Assembly (NCBI GenBank): GCA_963603285.1
Contig: CAVCMG010000002.1
Location: 1 to 64,000, forward strand
Length of the DNA: 64,000 nt
DNA from: UBA11957 sp963603285
Lineage (GTDB): Bacteria; Bacillota; Clostridia; Lachnospirales; Lachnospiraceae
Reading direction: 5' to 3'
Shown here: piece by piece, positions 25,801 to 33,516 of the stretch
Layout: each line of letters begins with the position of its first letter
Position numbering within the stretch: position 1 is the first letter of the stretch
Program-made: the position numbers and the translations under genes
The notes under the pieces: generated by a model
What the model was told of the DNA's origin: nothing
Seen by the model: only the letters and a program-made list of their open reading frames with translations
Database searches by the model: none

Positions 25801-26595
25801 GTACAGTACGTCACGGTCAGCCAGATATTTCTTGAAGGTGCCTTCGATCTCCTCACGGTAATCGCCCTCGCCGAAGGTTACGTTTTTCAGCTCGGTGGAG
25901 AAGGTCGTATGACGACAATGGTCAGACCAGTAAGTATCGAGTACACGGATCTCTGTCATGGACGGATCACGCTTTTCTTCATTTTTAAAGTAATGCTGGA
26001 TATGCTGGAAATCCTTGAAGGTCATGGCAAGACCTAAAGAATCGTACAGCTCTTTCAGCTGATCCTCAGCCATATCGGCAAAGCCGTCGAAGATCTTCAC
26101 ATCGGCAGGCTCGTCAAACTTCTGGATCAGGGTTTCCGGTTTTTCCATACCGGTTTCGCGGGAATCTACCGGGTTGATGCAGTGATGCTTGATGGCAGCA
26201 TACTCTTCTTCTGTGATATCACCCTCGATCACGTAGGTCACAGCGGTACGGATCACCGGCTGGGCACTCTGGTCAAGGAACTGCACACACTGTACAGCGG
26301 AGTCTGCACGCTGATCAAACTGGCCCGGCAGAAACTCTACAGAAAATACTCTCGCACCTTCGGCTACCGGCAGTTCTTCCAGATACAGGGTATCTACAGG
26401 CGGCTCAGCAAATACACACTGGCAGGCTTTTTCAAATACCTCATCGGAAAGATTCTCCACATCGTAACGGATCAGCTCACGGACACCGGTAACGTCTTTG
26501 ATGCCAAGATAGCTGCTGATCTCATGCTTCAGCTCATGTGCCTTTCCGGCAAAGTCCGGCTTTTTCTCTACATAGACACGTTTTACTGTACTCAT
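22840..26595 (-). CDS. purL: phosphoribosylformylglycinamidine synthase
   Basis: A 1251-residue single-chain FGAM synthase for the fourth step of purine synthesis (FGAR + glutamine + ATP to FGAM). The N-terminal linker and two AIR-synthase-like repeats include LDTYWSDHCRHTTF, NFKNETHNHPTEIEPFGGAA and GRTGRDGCGGATGSSK. The C-terminal class I glutaminase has VFIPVFPGTNCEYDS, the nucleophile cysteine in LGICNGFQ and the partner NPASHGEGRF. The fused large form is normal in Clostridia. It is monocistronic, with its own promoter and terminator; no PurR box or PRPP riboswitch was seen. Confidence 0.97.
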   Translation of the reverse strand: MSTVKRVYVEKKPDFAGKAHELKHEISSYLGIKDVTGVRELIRYDVENLSDEVFEKACQCVFAEPPVDTLYLEELPVAEGARVFSVEFLPGQFDQRADSAVQCVQFLDQSAQPVIRTAVTYVIEGDITEEEYAAIKHHCINPVDSRETGMEKPETLIQKFDEPADVKIFDGFADMAEDQLKELYDSLGLAMTFKDFQHIQHYFKNEEKRDPSMTEIRVLDTYWSDHCRHTTFSTELKNVTFGEGDYREEIEGTFKKYLADRDVLYKGRSDKFVCLMDLALLGAKKLKSEGKLEDQEESDEINACSIVVPIDVNGVEEEWLINFKNETHNHPTEIEPFGGAATCLGGAIRDPLSGRTYVYQAMRVTGAADPTKSVKETLEGKLPQKKLVRGAASGYSSYGNQIGLATGYVKEIYHPNYVAKRMEIGAVMGAAPRRAVQRLTSDPGDIIILLGGRTGRDGCGGATGSSKVHTTSSIETCGAEVQKGNAPTERKIQRLFRREEVAHVIKKCNDFGAGGVSVAIGELADGLRVDLDKVPKKYAGLDGTEIAISESQERMAVVVDPKDVDKFLCFAAEENLEAVPVAVVTEEPRLVLSWRGKEIVNLSRAFLDTNGAHQETDVFVEIPAEKDNVLVRPEEVGDVRAKWLETLADMNVCSQKGLVEMFDSSIGAGSVVMPYGGQYQLTETQSMVAKVPVMNGKTDSVTMMSYGFDPYVSSWSPYHGAIYAVTESIARIVACGGDYKKIRFTFQEYFRRMTEDPTRWSQPFAALLGAYDAQIGFGLPSIGGKDSMSGTFNDIDVPPTLVSFAVDVAKVQDVITPEFKAAGDKLVWIRLPKTDKDLVDYEKTMALYDAVHADMQAGLVKAAYALDRHGIAAAVSKMAFGNMFGVKIEHNLDPRDFFAPGFGDLVLEVAAEDVSKLSAAYTLIGEVTADKTFSYGDAVISEEEALEAWKGTLEKVFKTKAVLDTDKVESPLYTGGQIYVCKHKVAQPKVFIPVFPGTNCEYDSTKAFERAGASVSTCVFKNLSEADIAESVDDFAKEISDAQIIMFPGGFSAGDEPDGSAKFFATAFQNEKIKEAVMKLLNERDGLALGICNGFQALIKLGLVPYGEIKGQTADSPTLTFNTIGRHISRMVYTKVMTNKSPWLAQAEVGKVYTNPASHGEGRFVASREWIDRLFANGQVATQYCDPAGNVSMDEEWNVNGSYAAIEGITSPDGRVLGKMAHSERRGDGVAINIYGEQDIRIFESGVAYFK

Positions 26596-26662
26596 TGTGC
26601 TTCCTCCTGTGAAATCACTTTATATATGTATAGTTCTTAAGTTACATCGTTTATTTGCCCTC

Positions 26663-26691
26663 ATTCTAACACAGCTCTTTTCATTAGTAAA
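26663..26691 (-). promoter_or_regulatory. purL promoter
   Basis: Minus strand TTTACT, 17-base spacer, then TAGAAT preceded by TG (extended -10). It lies about 70 bases before the purL ATG, which has AGGAGG. Confidence 0.65.
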
Positions 26692-26752
26692 GATAATATA
26701 TACAGTTTTATTTATTATTTATACTAATCTTCACTATTATCACCGTCCAGAG

Positions 26753-27047
26753 TTTCAAAAGCCGGAAGCCCGGCATCCCCCAGGGGCAAGGGCAGGGCAG
26801 CTGGAAAATCGTAAAGCAAGCATCTACATGTTCTTAGCGCGCAACAACGCCGAAAAGAGGGGCATTGACCGCTGACAGGGCGGTCAATGAGGCGACCTGA
26901 GCTGGATTTGCATCAGCAAATCCGGCGAATAGAGCCGGTACCCTCTTTTCGGCGTTGCTGCACGATTAGAACATGTTTGCGAGCGTCCGATTTTCCAGCT
27001 GCCCTGCCCTTGCCTCTGGGGGATGCCGGGCTTCCGGCTTTTGGAAC
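26753..27047. repeat. large imperfect inverted repeat element (~295 bp)
   Basis: Arms of about 105 bases (left 26753-26861, right 26940-27047) are near-complementary. Exact blocks: 28 bases starting CAAAAGCCGGAAG, 27 bases starting GGCAAGGGCAGGG, 9 bases ACATGTTCT and 17 bases CAACGCCGAAAAGAGGG. The 78-base centre holds two more hairpins: CATTGACCGC/GCGGTCAATG (26863-26889) and GGATTTGC/GCAAATCC (26904-26923). It contains no plausible protein and is far more GC-rich than its flanks. It fills most of the 473-base gap between the ridA stop and the purL promoter. I do not recognise the family; it could be a non-autonomous mobile element, a structured RNA or a long terminator. Confidence 0.85.
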
Positions 27048-27068
27048 TCGTCCGTTTAATATTTGCAC

Positions 27069-27440
27069 TTAAATTTCTGCAATAACCTCTACTTCCACCA
27101 GCAGATTCTTCGGCAACGTCTTTACAGCCACACAGGAACGTGCCGGTTTACCCGTAAAATATTTACCGTACACTTCATTAAATGCTGCAAAATCCGCCAT
27201 ATCTGCCAGAAAACACGTTGTCTTTAAAGTCTTCTCATAGCTGGAACCTGCCGCTTCCAGAATAGCACCCAGATTTTTCATAACCTGCTCTGTCTGGGAT
27301 GTGATGTCATCACCTACAACCTCACCCGTTGCCGGGTCAAGGGCAATCTGTCCCGCACTGAACAGGATATTTCCGGATACGAAGCCCTGGGAATACGGTC
27401 CGATAGCTGCCGGTGCTTTGTCTGTACTGATCTGTTTCAT
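27069..27440 (-). CDS. ridA: RidA-family enamine/imine deaminase
   Basis: A 123-residue YjgF/YER057c/UK114 protein. It hydrolyses reactive 2-aminoacrylate and related imines formed by PLP enzymes. Family features: APAAIGPYSQGFVSGNILFSAGQIALDP at the start (shortened here as APAAIGPYSQG), the catalytic arginine in KPARSCVAV near residue 105, and LLVEVEVIAE at the end. Length is typical. It is monocistronic and lies between the deacylase pair and the large inverted repeat. Assignment to the RidA subfamily proper is likely but not certain. Confidence 0.93.
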   Translation of the reverse strand: MKQISTDKAPAAIGPYSQGFVSGNILFSAGQIALDPATGEVVGDDITSQTEQVMKNLGAILEAAGSSYEKTLKTTCFLADMADFAAFNEVYGKYFTGKPARSCVAVKTLPKNLLVEVEVIAEI

Positions 27441-27544
27441 AGTAGTACCTCCTGATGTAATAAATGAATGTATGATCCAACTGCAACTCTTTTCTTCTTT
27501 ATTTTATATAGAAAGAACCTGCAGTAAACCCACCTTTGTTTTAG

Positions 27545-27572
27545 AGTATAACACATCTGTTTTCAAACACAA
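27545..27572 (-). promoter_or_regulatory. ridA promoter
   Basis: Minus strand TTGTGT, 16-base spacer, TATACT with an upstream TG, about 105 bases before the ridA ATG. Confidence 0.5.
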
Positions 27573-27590
27573 GACATCACTTTTTGTCTT

Positions 27591-28526
27591 TTACGCATGT
27601 AACCTGCGGATGATCTGAAAGACCAGATCCCTCTGGTTGACCAGCGGTTTCAGATGCTGGAAAAAGACTACGCCATCTGTCGGTGAAGCGATCGTCTCCC
27701 GCACACTGCCCTCATACGGATCCAGGATCAACGCCATCGGCTGACCATGACCGACCTCATCTCCCGGCTTGATCAGAGAACGAAAAATTCCCGACTTTTC
27801 CGTATGGATCGCCGTCAGCTCATCCTCGTGGATCACACTGGCGATATAACCGCCATGACAATTATATTTGAGTACACCCATTCTCGTCAGGAAACGCAAT
27901 ACAGCGCTGACAGCCATCTGGGCAGATTCCTCATCGATATTATCGGTATCGTTCGTATAGACAGAAAAAGCATTGGTCCCACTGTTCTGCCAGTTATAAT
28001 TCAACGTCGTTGTATCGTACGGTCTGGGATTTCTCAGTACAACATACGGCAGACCAAACAGATTCGCCAGACTGGCGCTGGAATGCTCCGTCTCCATCAT
28101 CCGCACATGCGGAATAAACTGGCCCGGCATATAAAAGCTGGCAAACTGGATACCATAGCTGTAGCCCTTGATGCACGCAAATACACCGGCAGCGATACGC
28201 TCTGTCGTTCCACCATCCTCAATGCCCGGGAATTTCCGGTTGATATCCGTATTGTCCACTGCCCAGAACCGCTTGCCGATATTCATGGCATAGTGATTGA
28301 CACTGGGAATGATCAAAATCTCATTATTCTGTGTAATATGGCCGTGTGCCTCGAGTTCCTTTAGCTTCTGCACCAGAAGGGAACAGACATACAGCTGCTG
28401 CACTTCATTTCCCCGCAGCGCGCCGACGATACAGGCTGCCTTCTCGCCGTGTCCGAACCGGTAACCGGTGATCTGCAGATCATCACGGTATGGCGCTTTC
28501 AGGGAATATAATATTTCTTTTCTCAT
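27591..28526 (-). CDS. AstE/AspA-family protein lacking zinc ligands
   Basis: A 311-residue member of the succinylglutamate desuccinylase/aspartoacylase (M14-like) family, paralogous to the adjacent gene. The position of the first zinc motif (GxHGxE) reads GALRGNE, so histidine is replaced by arginine. The DxH motif position reads GIQFASF, and the catalytic-glutamate position lies in SVYTNDT. The fold and the C-terminal beta-domain (KPGDEVGHGQPMALILDPYEG, SPTDGVVFF) are kept. It is therefore probably catalytically inactive or altered, and its ATGA overlap with the intact partner suggests a complex. Substrate unknown. Confidence 0.82.
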   Translation of the reverse strand: MRKEILYSLKAPYRDDLQITGYRFGHGEKAACIVGALRGNEVQQLYVCSLLVQKLKELEAHGHITQNNEILIIPSVNHYAMNIGKRFWAVDNTDINRKFPGIEDGGTTERIAAGVFACIKGYSYGIQFASFYMPGQFIPHVRMMETEHSSASLANLFGLPYVVLRNPRPYDTTTLNYNWQNSGTNAFSVYTNDTDNIDEESAQMAVSAVLRFLTRMGVLKYNCHGGYIASVIHEDELTAIHTEKSGIFRSLIKPGDEVGHGQPMALILDPYEGSVRETIASPTDGVVFFQHLKPLVNQRDLVFQIIRRLHA

Positions 28527-29503
28527 ACGTTCTTATCCTTCAGAATCCGGTACATCAGCGCTCCGTGGTATACGATCGGGTACTGACGCACCGTAATGAT
28601 TTTTCCGTCGCAGGGCGCGCTGATCGTCTCCTCAACGGTTCCGGTCAGAGCATTGACGATCTCGCCGATATGCTGCCCCTTTTTGATATATTCTCCAATA
28701 TCCACCGCCGGCATAAATACGCCGGAGGCTTCCGCATTGGCATAGGCCACATTTTCGGCATAGGCAATATCCGGCTTTCGCACCAGTCCTGTCTCACCCA
28801 GCCAGATGCCCTCCTGCTTCATCACATGCAGGATACCTTCCACGATCTGGTCGCCGTACGCCTTATCGATCCGCATACCACTCCCCGCCTCGATCGCCAG
28901 CGTCGGAATGCCGAACATATTCAAACTATAGGCCAGCGTAGCCTCCTTGACGGTGGCGCTTGCCGCGATCCAGACCAGATCTGCATTCACCTGCATGGCA
29001 TAAGGGAGAAGCTTCGCCTCATCCCTGGGCTGCATACGCACCTGCACGATCTCCTTCAGGAAAATATCGCTGGCATGGACATCAATACACAGGTCGGATC
29101 CAATCAGATCGTCCATCAGCTTCGCCGCCATATATTCTGTCATATTGCCCTCGGTGCTGCCCGGGAAAATATGGTTCATATCAATATCAAACTGCGGCAG
29201 ACCACGGTTGATGGAATCGATGCCCAGCGGATTGATCGCCGGGTAAATATCCAGTATACCGGCCAGCTTTTCAGGCTCCTTCCGGATCCGGCGCTGTACC
29301 TCGTACAGCACATACATGCCCAGAAGCTCATCGCCATGGATACCGGTAACCAGCGATATCCGTTTCTCTCTGCCTGTTTTTTCTATCGGCTCCAGTCTGT
29401 TTTTCTGGAGCACCAGCTTCTCATCCACAGGAAGCTCTATGGATGCTATCGTCTCTATCATCTGTATATCCTCATTTTTTATCACGATACTATGGTAAAG
29501 CAT
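28523..29503 (-). CDS. AstE/AspA-family zinc deacylase
   Basis: A 326-residue succinylglutamate desuccinylase/aspartoacylase-family hydrolase. The zinc site is intact: GIHGDE near residue 55 (H and E ligands) and CIDVHASDI near 140, and the catalytic glutamate is probably in LAIEAGSG near 217. The C-terminal domain resembles a barrel-sandwich (IKKGQHIGEIVNALTG). It removes an acyl group from an amino acid or similar amide; the exact substrate is unknown. It is divergent from the LysR gene at 29591, the obvious candidate regulator, and coupled to the degenerate paralogue downstream. Confidence 0.88.
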   Translation of the reverse strand: MLYHSIVIKNEDIQMIETIASIELPVDEKLVLQKNRLEPIEKTGREKRISLVTGIHGDELLGMYVLYEVQRRIRKEPEKLAGILDIYPAINPLGIDSINRGLPQFDIDMNHIFPGSTEGNMTEYMAAKLMDDLIGSDLCIDVHASDIFLKEIVQVRMQPRDEAKLLPYAMQVNADLVWIAASATVKEATLAYSLNMFGIPTLAIEAGSGMRIDKAYGDQIVEGILHVMKQEGIWLGETGLVRKPDIAYAENVAYANAEASGVFMPAVDIGEYIKKGQHIGEIVNALTGTVEETISAPCDGKIITVRQYPIVYHGALMYRILKDKNV

Positions 29504-29532
29504 TTTTCCTACCTATACTACTAAAAAGCCGC

Positions 29533-29561
29533 TTGCCTGTCAACAAACAGAATGGTATAAT
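29533..29561 (+). promoter_or_regulatory. LysR gene promoter
   Basis: TTGCCT at 29533-29538 and TATAAT at 29556-29561 with a 17-base spacer, in the 87-bp divergent interval shared with the deacylase pair. Such a short interval makes autoregulation with control of the divergent genes likely. Confidence 0.75.
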
Positions 29562-29590
29562 AAACACACTTATAAGGAGAGCTAATAAAA

Positions 29591-30472
29591 ATGGACGTAA
29601 ATTATGAATTATACAAAGTCTTTTACCATGTAGCTACAACGCTGAGCTTTTCAGAAGCTTCCCGTCAGCTCTACATCTCCCAGTCCGCTGTCAGCCAGTC
29701 CGTCAAAACACTGGAAAAGAAACTCGGGACACCGCTTTTTGTCCGCAGTACCAAGAATGTCCAGCTGACACCGGAGGGCGAGACGTTGCTGCGCCATATC
29801 GAACCGGCGATCCAGCTGATCCGGCAGGGGGAAAATAATATTCTCGAGGCCGGAAGCCTCGGCGGTGGTCAGCTGCGTATCGGCGCTACGGATACGATCT
29901 GCCGCCATCTGCTGATCCCGTATCTGAACCGCTACCACAAAGCCTACCCGAAGGTGCATATCCGCATCATCAACCAGACATCCTTAAAATGTGTGGATCT
30001 TCTGGAAAGCGGACAGGTCGACCTGATCGTTACTAATTATCCCAATTCCCGCATGGGGAACCGGGAGCAGGTTCAGGTCATCAGTGAATTTCACGATGTT
30101 TTCACGGCAAGCCGCAGCCATTATCCGCAGCTGGAGGGTCGGGAGGTTTCCTTAAAGGAGATCCAGGAGTATCCGATCCTGATGCTCGACCGTCACAGCA
30201 CGACAAACGAATTTCTCCACCAGACTTTCCGCAAGGAACAGCTGGAGCTTGTACCGGAGATTGAGCTGGATTCCAACGATGTGCTGCTGGATCTGGCCAA
30301 TATCGGTCTGGGGCTTGCTTTCGTTCCGGACTACTGCCTGCATGAGCAGGATAAGCTCTTCCCGATCCATCTGTCGGAGGAAATGCCTGCACGAAAGGTT
30401 GTGCTGGCTACCGCGGGAAATGTACCGCTGACGCAGGCGGCACGGGAATTTCTGCAGATGTTTGCTGAATAA
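29591..30472 (+). CDS. LysR-family transcriptional regulator
   Basis: A 293-residue regulator with an N-terminal winged HTH (FYHVATTLSFSEASRQLYIS then QSAVSQSVKTLEKKLGTPLF) and a normal periplasmic-binding-like effector domain from about residue 90 (LRIGATDTICRHLLIPYL). Ribosome site AAGGAGAG. It faces away from the zinc-deacylase pair, so it probably senses their substrate or product. A small conserved-looking gene follows after 39 bases. Confidence 0.92.
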   Translation: MDVNYELYKVFYHVATTLSFSEASRQLYISQSAVSQSVKTLEKKLGTPLFVRSTKNVQLTPEGETLLRHIEPAIQLIRQGENNILEAGSLGGGQLRIGATDTICRHLLIPYLNRYHKAYPKVHIRIINQTSLKCVDLLESGQVDLIVTNYPNSRMGNREQVQVISEFHDVFTASRSHYPQLEGREVSLKEIQEYPILMLDRHSTTNEFLHQTFRKEQLELVPEIELDSNDVLLDLANIGLGLAFVPDYCLHEQDKLFPIHLSEEMPARKVVLATAGNVPLTQAAREFLQMFAE

Positions 30473-30511
30473 TCGTTTATCATCATTTTTTAAAAAGGAG
30501 GTTCTATATTT

Positions 30512-30733
30512 ATGAAAGTCTACGAAATCATTACAGAAAGCACCACCCCCTGTGGCGGTTCCTGCCATGCTGTAAGAGAAATCATCGAAGCCACAGCTGA
30601 AAGCCCAGAGGCTTACGTCAAAGAGCATGGCCGCTATCCGATCCAGGATATCCTTACCAATGAAGATGGTGACACCGTAATCATTACCGGTGACGAAAAC
30701 GGCTACATGATCCGGTACACATTTACTGCATAA
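30512..30733 (+). CDS. small acidic protein, unrecognised
   Basis: A 73-residue protein (MKVYEIITESTTPCGGSCHA...) with an AAGGAGG ribosome site and a strong terminator after it, so it is very likely a real gene, co-transcribed with the LysR gene. It has a CGGSC pair of cysteines near residue 14 and an acidic mixed alpha/beta character with no membrane segment. I do not recognise a domain; metal binding by the cysteines is possible but unproven. Confidence 0.75.
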   Translation: MKVYEIITESTTPCGGSCHAVREIIEATAESPEAYVKEHGRYPIQDILTNEDGDTVIITGDENGYMIRYTFTA

Positions 30734-30749
30734 AGACAAATTTTCAAAG

Positions 30750-30789
30750 GCGTACAGCATGTATCACTTTCCATGCTGTACGTTTTTTT
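30750..30789 (+). terminator. intrinsic terminator
   Basis: CGTACAGCATG and its complement form an 11-bp stem with a roughly 10-base loop, followed by seven T residues. It closes the LysR/small-protein unit. Confidence 0.92.
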
Positions 30790-30925
30790 CATCGTTTTGC
30801 TTTCTTTTCCATACAATCTCCTCTATACCCACCCCGGTATCCCCTCCCCCGGCTTGTGCGCACGTTCGCGGTCTGTTACACTGGGTTACATTGTCAGTAA
30901 TTTATCAAAAACGAGGTTTTACTTT

Positions 30926-31654
30926 ATGGAAAAGATTAAAAATAGAATTGTAACCTACTGGGATGAACGCGCCGAGGAGTTTGCCGCTCTGCGTATCAAA
31001 GAGCTGCGCGACGATATCAGCCAGCGCTGGGAAAAAGAAATTTTCAAATATCTGCCCGAGGATAAGAATCTGAAGATTCTCGATATCGGCACCGGTTCCG
31101 GCTACTTTGCCCTGCTGCTGTCCCAGATGGGATACCATGTGACAGGCATCGATCTGACGGCAAAGATGATCGAGGAAGCCAAAAAGACCGCCAAGGTCCT
31201 TGGCAGCGATGCACAGTTTCTCGTCATGGATGCGGAAGAACCGGATTTTCCGGAGGAAAGCTTCGATGTGATCCTGACCCGCAACCTGACCTGGACCCTG
31301 CCGCATCCGCGCAAGGCCTACAAAGCATGGAAAAAGCTGTTGAAAAAGGGTGGTATCCTATTGAACTTTGACGCCGACTACGGCAAGCAGCAGATGAATG
31401 CTTCCGCAGATGAGCTTCCCTCGCATCACGCCCACCAGCAGATGAGCCAGCAGATGAAGGATGAATGTGAAAACATCAAGGAAAGTCTGCGGATCAGTGG
31501 AAACGACCGTCCTGCCTGGGATCTCAAGACCCTGAAACAGCTGGGCTATCATGATATACAGGCCGATACAAGCGTTTCTGAGAGAATTTATCTCGAACAG
31601 GATGAATTTTACAATCCCGCGCCACTGTTTGCACTCTTTGCGCATCGCCCGTAG
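30926..31654 (+). CDS. class I SAM-dependent methyltransferase
   Basis: A 242-residue methyltransferase. Motif I is LKILDIGTGSGYFALLLSQM near residue 50; the acidic adenine-binding strand is VTGIDLTAKMIEEAK; post-motif regions FDVILTRNLTWTLPHP and LKKGGILLNFDADYG follow. I start it at the ATG at 30926, with ACGAGG upstream; the longer open frame to 30773 runs through the preceding terminator loop and is unlikely. The substrate is unknown. It is followed by an HTH-only LysR-like gene with 12 bases between. Confidence 0.88.
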   Translation: MEKIKNRIVTYWDERAEEFAALRIKELRDDISQRWEKEIFKYLPEDKNLKILDIGTGSGYFALLLSQMGYHVTGIDLTAKMIEEAKKTAKVLGSDAQFLVMDAEEPDFPEESFDVILTRNLTWTLPHPRKAYKAWKKLLKKGGILLNFDADYGKQQMNASADELPSHHAHQQMSQQMKDECENIKESLRISGNDRPAWDLKTLKQLGYHDIQADTSVSERIYLEQDEFYNPAPLFALFAHRP

Positions 31655-31666
31655 AAAGGATGCCCC

Positions 31667-31948
31667 ATGGAAATCCGCCAGTTACAGTATTTCGTAGAAA
31701 GTGCCCGCACCCGCTCCTTCAGCCAGGCCGCCCGCAGGCTCTACACCAGCCAGCCAAATGTCAGCAAAGCGATCCAACAGCTCGAAGCCGAGCTGTCCAC
31801 ACCGCTGTTTACCCGCAGCAATAACGGCATCGAGCTGACGGAGGACGGCAAGATCGTCTATCTGTACGCCGTCAATATTCTGCAGAATGTGGACAGGATG
31901 AATGAGCTTCTGGAAGAGCGCAGACAAACTGATCCTTCCGCGAACTGA
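31667..31948 (+). CDS. LysR-type HTH-only protein
   Basis: A 93-residue protein consisting of just the LysR winged helix-turn-helix and linker helix (MEIRQLQYFVESARTRSFSQ, then QPNVSKAIQQLEAELSTPLF). The effector domain of roughly 200 residues is missing. A terminator begins only 6 bases after the stop and no remnant of an effector domain follows, so this looks like a stable short gene and not a fresh truncation. It could act as a constitutive DNA-binding protein or interfere with a full-length LysR dimer. AAAGGA precedes the ATG. Confidence 0.82.
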   Translation: MEIRQLQYFVESARTRSFSQAARRLYTSQPNVSKAIQQLEAELSTPLFTRSNNGIELTEDGKIVYLYAVNILQNVDRMNELLEERRQTDPSAN

Positions 31949-31954
31949 TTTTAG

Positions 31955-32001
31955 AGACAATGCGCAGCCGTTTCATTTTGGCTGTCTGCATTGTCTTTTT
32001 T
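31955..32001 (+). terminator. intrinsic terminator
   Basis: AGACAATGC pairs with GCATTGTCT, with an inner CAGCC/GGCTG stem, followed by TTTTTT. A TATACT box just downstream (near 32007) may be the -10 of the MATE gene. Confidence 0.9.
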
Positions 32002-32082
32002 ATGTTATACTATGTCTGCATTACCCAGATTTCAGAATGGAATCAATGCATCAAAAACGCAAGAAAGAAGTGACCTTATTAT

Positions 32083-33453
32083 ATGAAACGCATTGACTTT
32101 GAAAACGGTTCCCTTACCGGAAATATTTTCCGCGCCGCTCTGCCTATGCTGGTGGCGCAGTTTTTAAATCTCTTATATAACATCGTTGATCGCATCTACA
32201 TCGCCCGTATTCCCGATGTCGGTACGACTGCCCTCGGCGCTGTGGGCTTATGCTTTCCTATTATTATGATCATCACCGCCTGCAGCAATCTCTTTGGCTC
32301 CGGCGGCGCACCGCTCTTTTCCATTGCCCGCGGTGAAGGCAACCGGAAAAGAGCCGGTCTTTTGATGAATACCGCCTTCACCATGCTTCTGGCCTGCGGC
32401 GCCTGCCTGATGGTGATCGGTCTTGTCTTTGCCCGCCCGATCCTGTTTCTGTTCGGAGCCTCCAAAGATGCCATCGTCTACGCCTACCCCTATCTGATGA
32501 TCTATCTGCTCGGCACGATCCCCTCCATGATCGCCACCGGCATGAATCCGTTTATCAACGCCCAGGGCTATGCCACCACAGGTATGCTTTCTGTCGTCAT
32601 CGGTGCTGCCGCCAACCTGCTGCTGGATCCGCTGTTTATCTTTGTCTTTCATCTGGGTATCTCCGGTGCTGCCATCGCCACGATCCTGTCACAGACACTC
32701 TCTGCCCTGTTTGTGCTGTACTTTCTGCGCCGCAGAGCCGAATACAAAGTCCGTCTGCTGACCCGAAAAGAGCTGCCCGCCTGCCGGAAAAAAGCCGCCG
32801 ACATCGTCAGCCTCGGCACAGCCGGATTCATCATGCAGCTGACCAACAGTATTGTATCCATCTGCTGTAATAACGTACTGTCCGTCACCGGCGGCGATCT
32901 TTATATCTCCGTCATGACCATCGTTTCCAGCGTACGCCAGATGGTTGAAACCCCGATCTACGCCATCACCGAAGGCTCTTCGCCGATCATCAGCTATAAT
33001 TACGGCGCAGCCCGGCCTAAAAAAGTCTTTCAGGCCGGCGCCACCATGGCCGCCATGGCTCTGGTATATACCCTGCTGATGTGGTCCGTCATCATACACG
33101 CACCGCATTTTCTGATCAGTATCTTCAGCTCGGACCTGTCCCTGATTGCCGACACCGTCCCCGCCCTGAAGCTCTACTTCGCCGCCTTCATCTTCATGCT
33201 CCTGCAGTATGTCGGCCAGACCATCTTTAAATCCTTAAACAAAAAGAAGCAGGCCATCTTCTTCTCCCTGCTCCGCAAAGTATTTATCGTTGTTCCGCTG
33301 ACGTACCTGTTCCCCTACGCCCTCCACATGGGCACCAACGGCGTATTTATGGCAGAACCCGTCTCCAACATCATCGGCGGCAGCCTCTGCTTCATCACCA
33401 TGCTCGTTACCGTTCTGCCCGAACTCAAACGCATGGCCGACAAACAACGCTGA
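32083..33453 (+). CDS. MATE-family efflux transporter
   Basis: A 456-residue, 12-helix MATE (multidrug and toxin extrusion) transporter, exporting cationic or other small molecules with Na+ or H+. It begins with the family pattern GNIFRAALPMLVAQFLNLLYNIVDRIYIA, abbreviated here as PMLVAQFLNLLYNIVDRI; LFGSGGAPLFSIARGEG and the second-half repeat ETPIYAITEGSSPIISYNYG follow. Length and topology are normal. It is monocistronic. Substrate unknown. Confidence 0.92.
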   Translation: MKRIDFENGSLTGNIFRAALPMLVAQFLNLLYNIVDRIYIARIPDVGTTALGAVGLCFPIIMIITACSNLFGSGGAPLFSIARGEGNRKRAGLLMNTAFTMLLACGACLMVIGLVFARPILFLFGASKDAIVYAYPYLMIYLLGTIPSMIATGMNPFINAQGYATTGMLSVVIGAAANLLLDPLFIFVFHLGISGAAIATILSQTLSALFVLYFLRRRAEYKVRLLTRKELPACRKKAADIVSLGTAGFIMQLTNSIVSICCNNVLSVTGGDLYISVMTIVSSVRQMVETPIYAITEGSSPIISYNYGAARPKKVFQAGATMAAMALVYTLLMWSVIIHAPHFLISIFSSDLSLIADTVPALKLYFAAFIFMLLQYVGQTIFKSLNKKKQAIFFSLLRKVFIVVPLTYLFPYALHMGTNGVFMAEPVSNIIGGSLCFITMLVTVLPELKRMADKQR

Positions 33454-33477
33454 TTTCTCTTATCGTCAGATAAATTT

Positions 33478-33511
33478 ACGGCCACGATGGATGATATTCC
33501 GTCGTGGCCGT
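33478..33511. terminator. bidirectional terminator between convergent genes
   Basis: A perfect ACGGCCACGA/TCGTGGCCGT stem lies between the MATE stop (33453) and the rarA stop (33517). The U-runs are weak on both sides, but the position between convergent genes supports this role. Confidence 0.7.
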
Positions 33512-33516
33512 TGCTT

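Noticed and set aside
23647..26037. Very long open frame (796 codons) antisense to purL
   Set aside because: It lies wholly within purL on the opposite strand, has no ribosome site or recognisable domain, and its composition reflects codon bias of purL.
30773..30925. Longer N-terminus for the methyltransferase
   Set aside because: It would begin inside the preceding terminator hairpin; the ATG at 30926 has a ribosome site and gives the normal family start.
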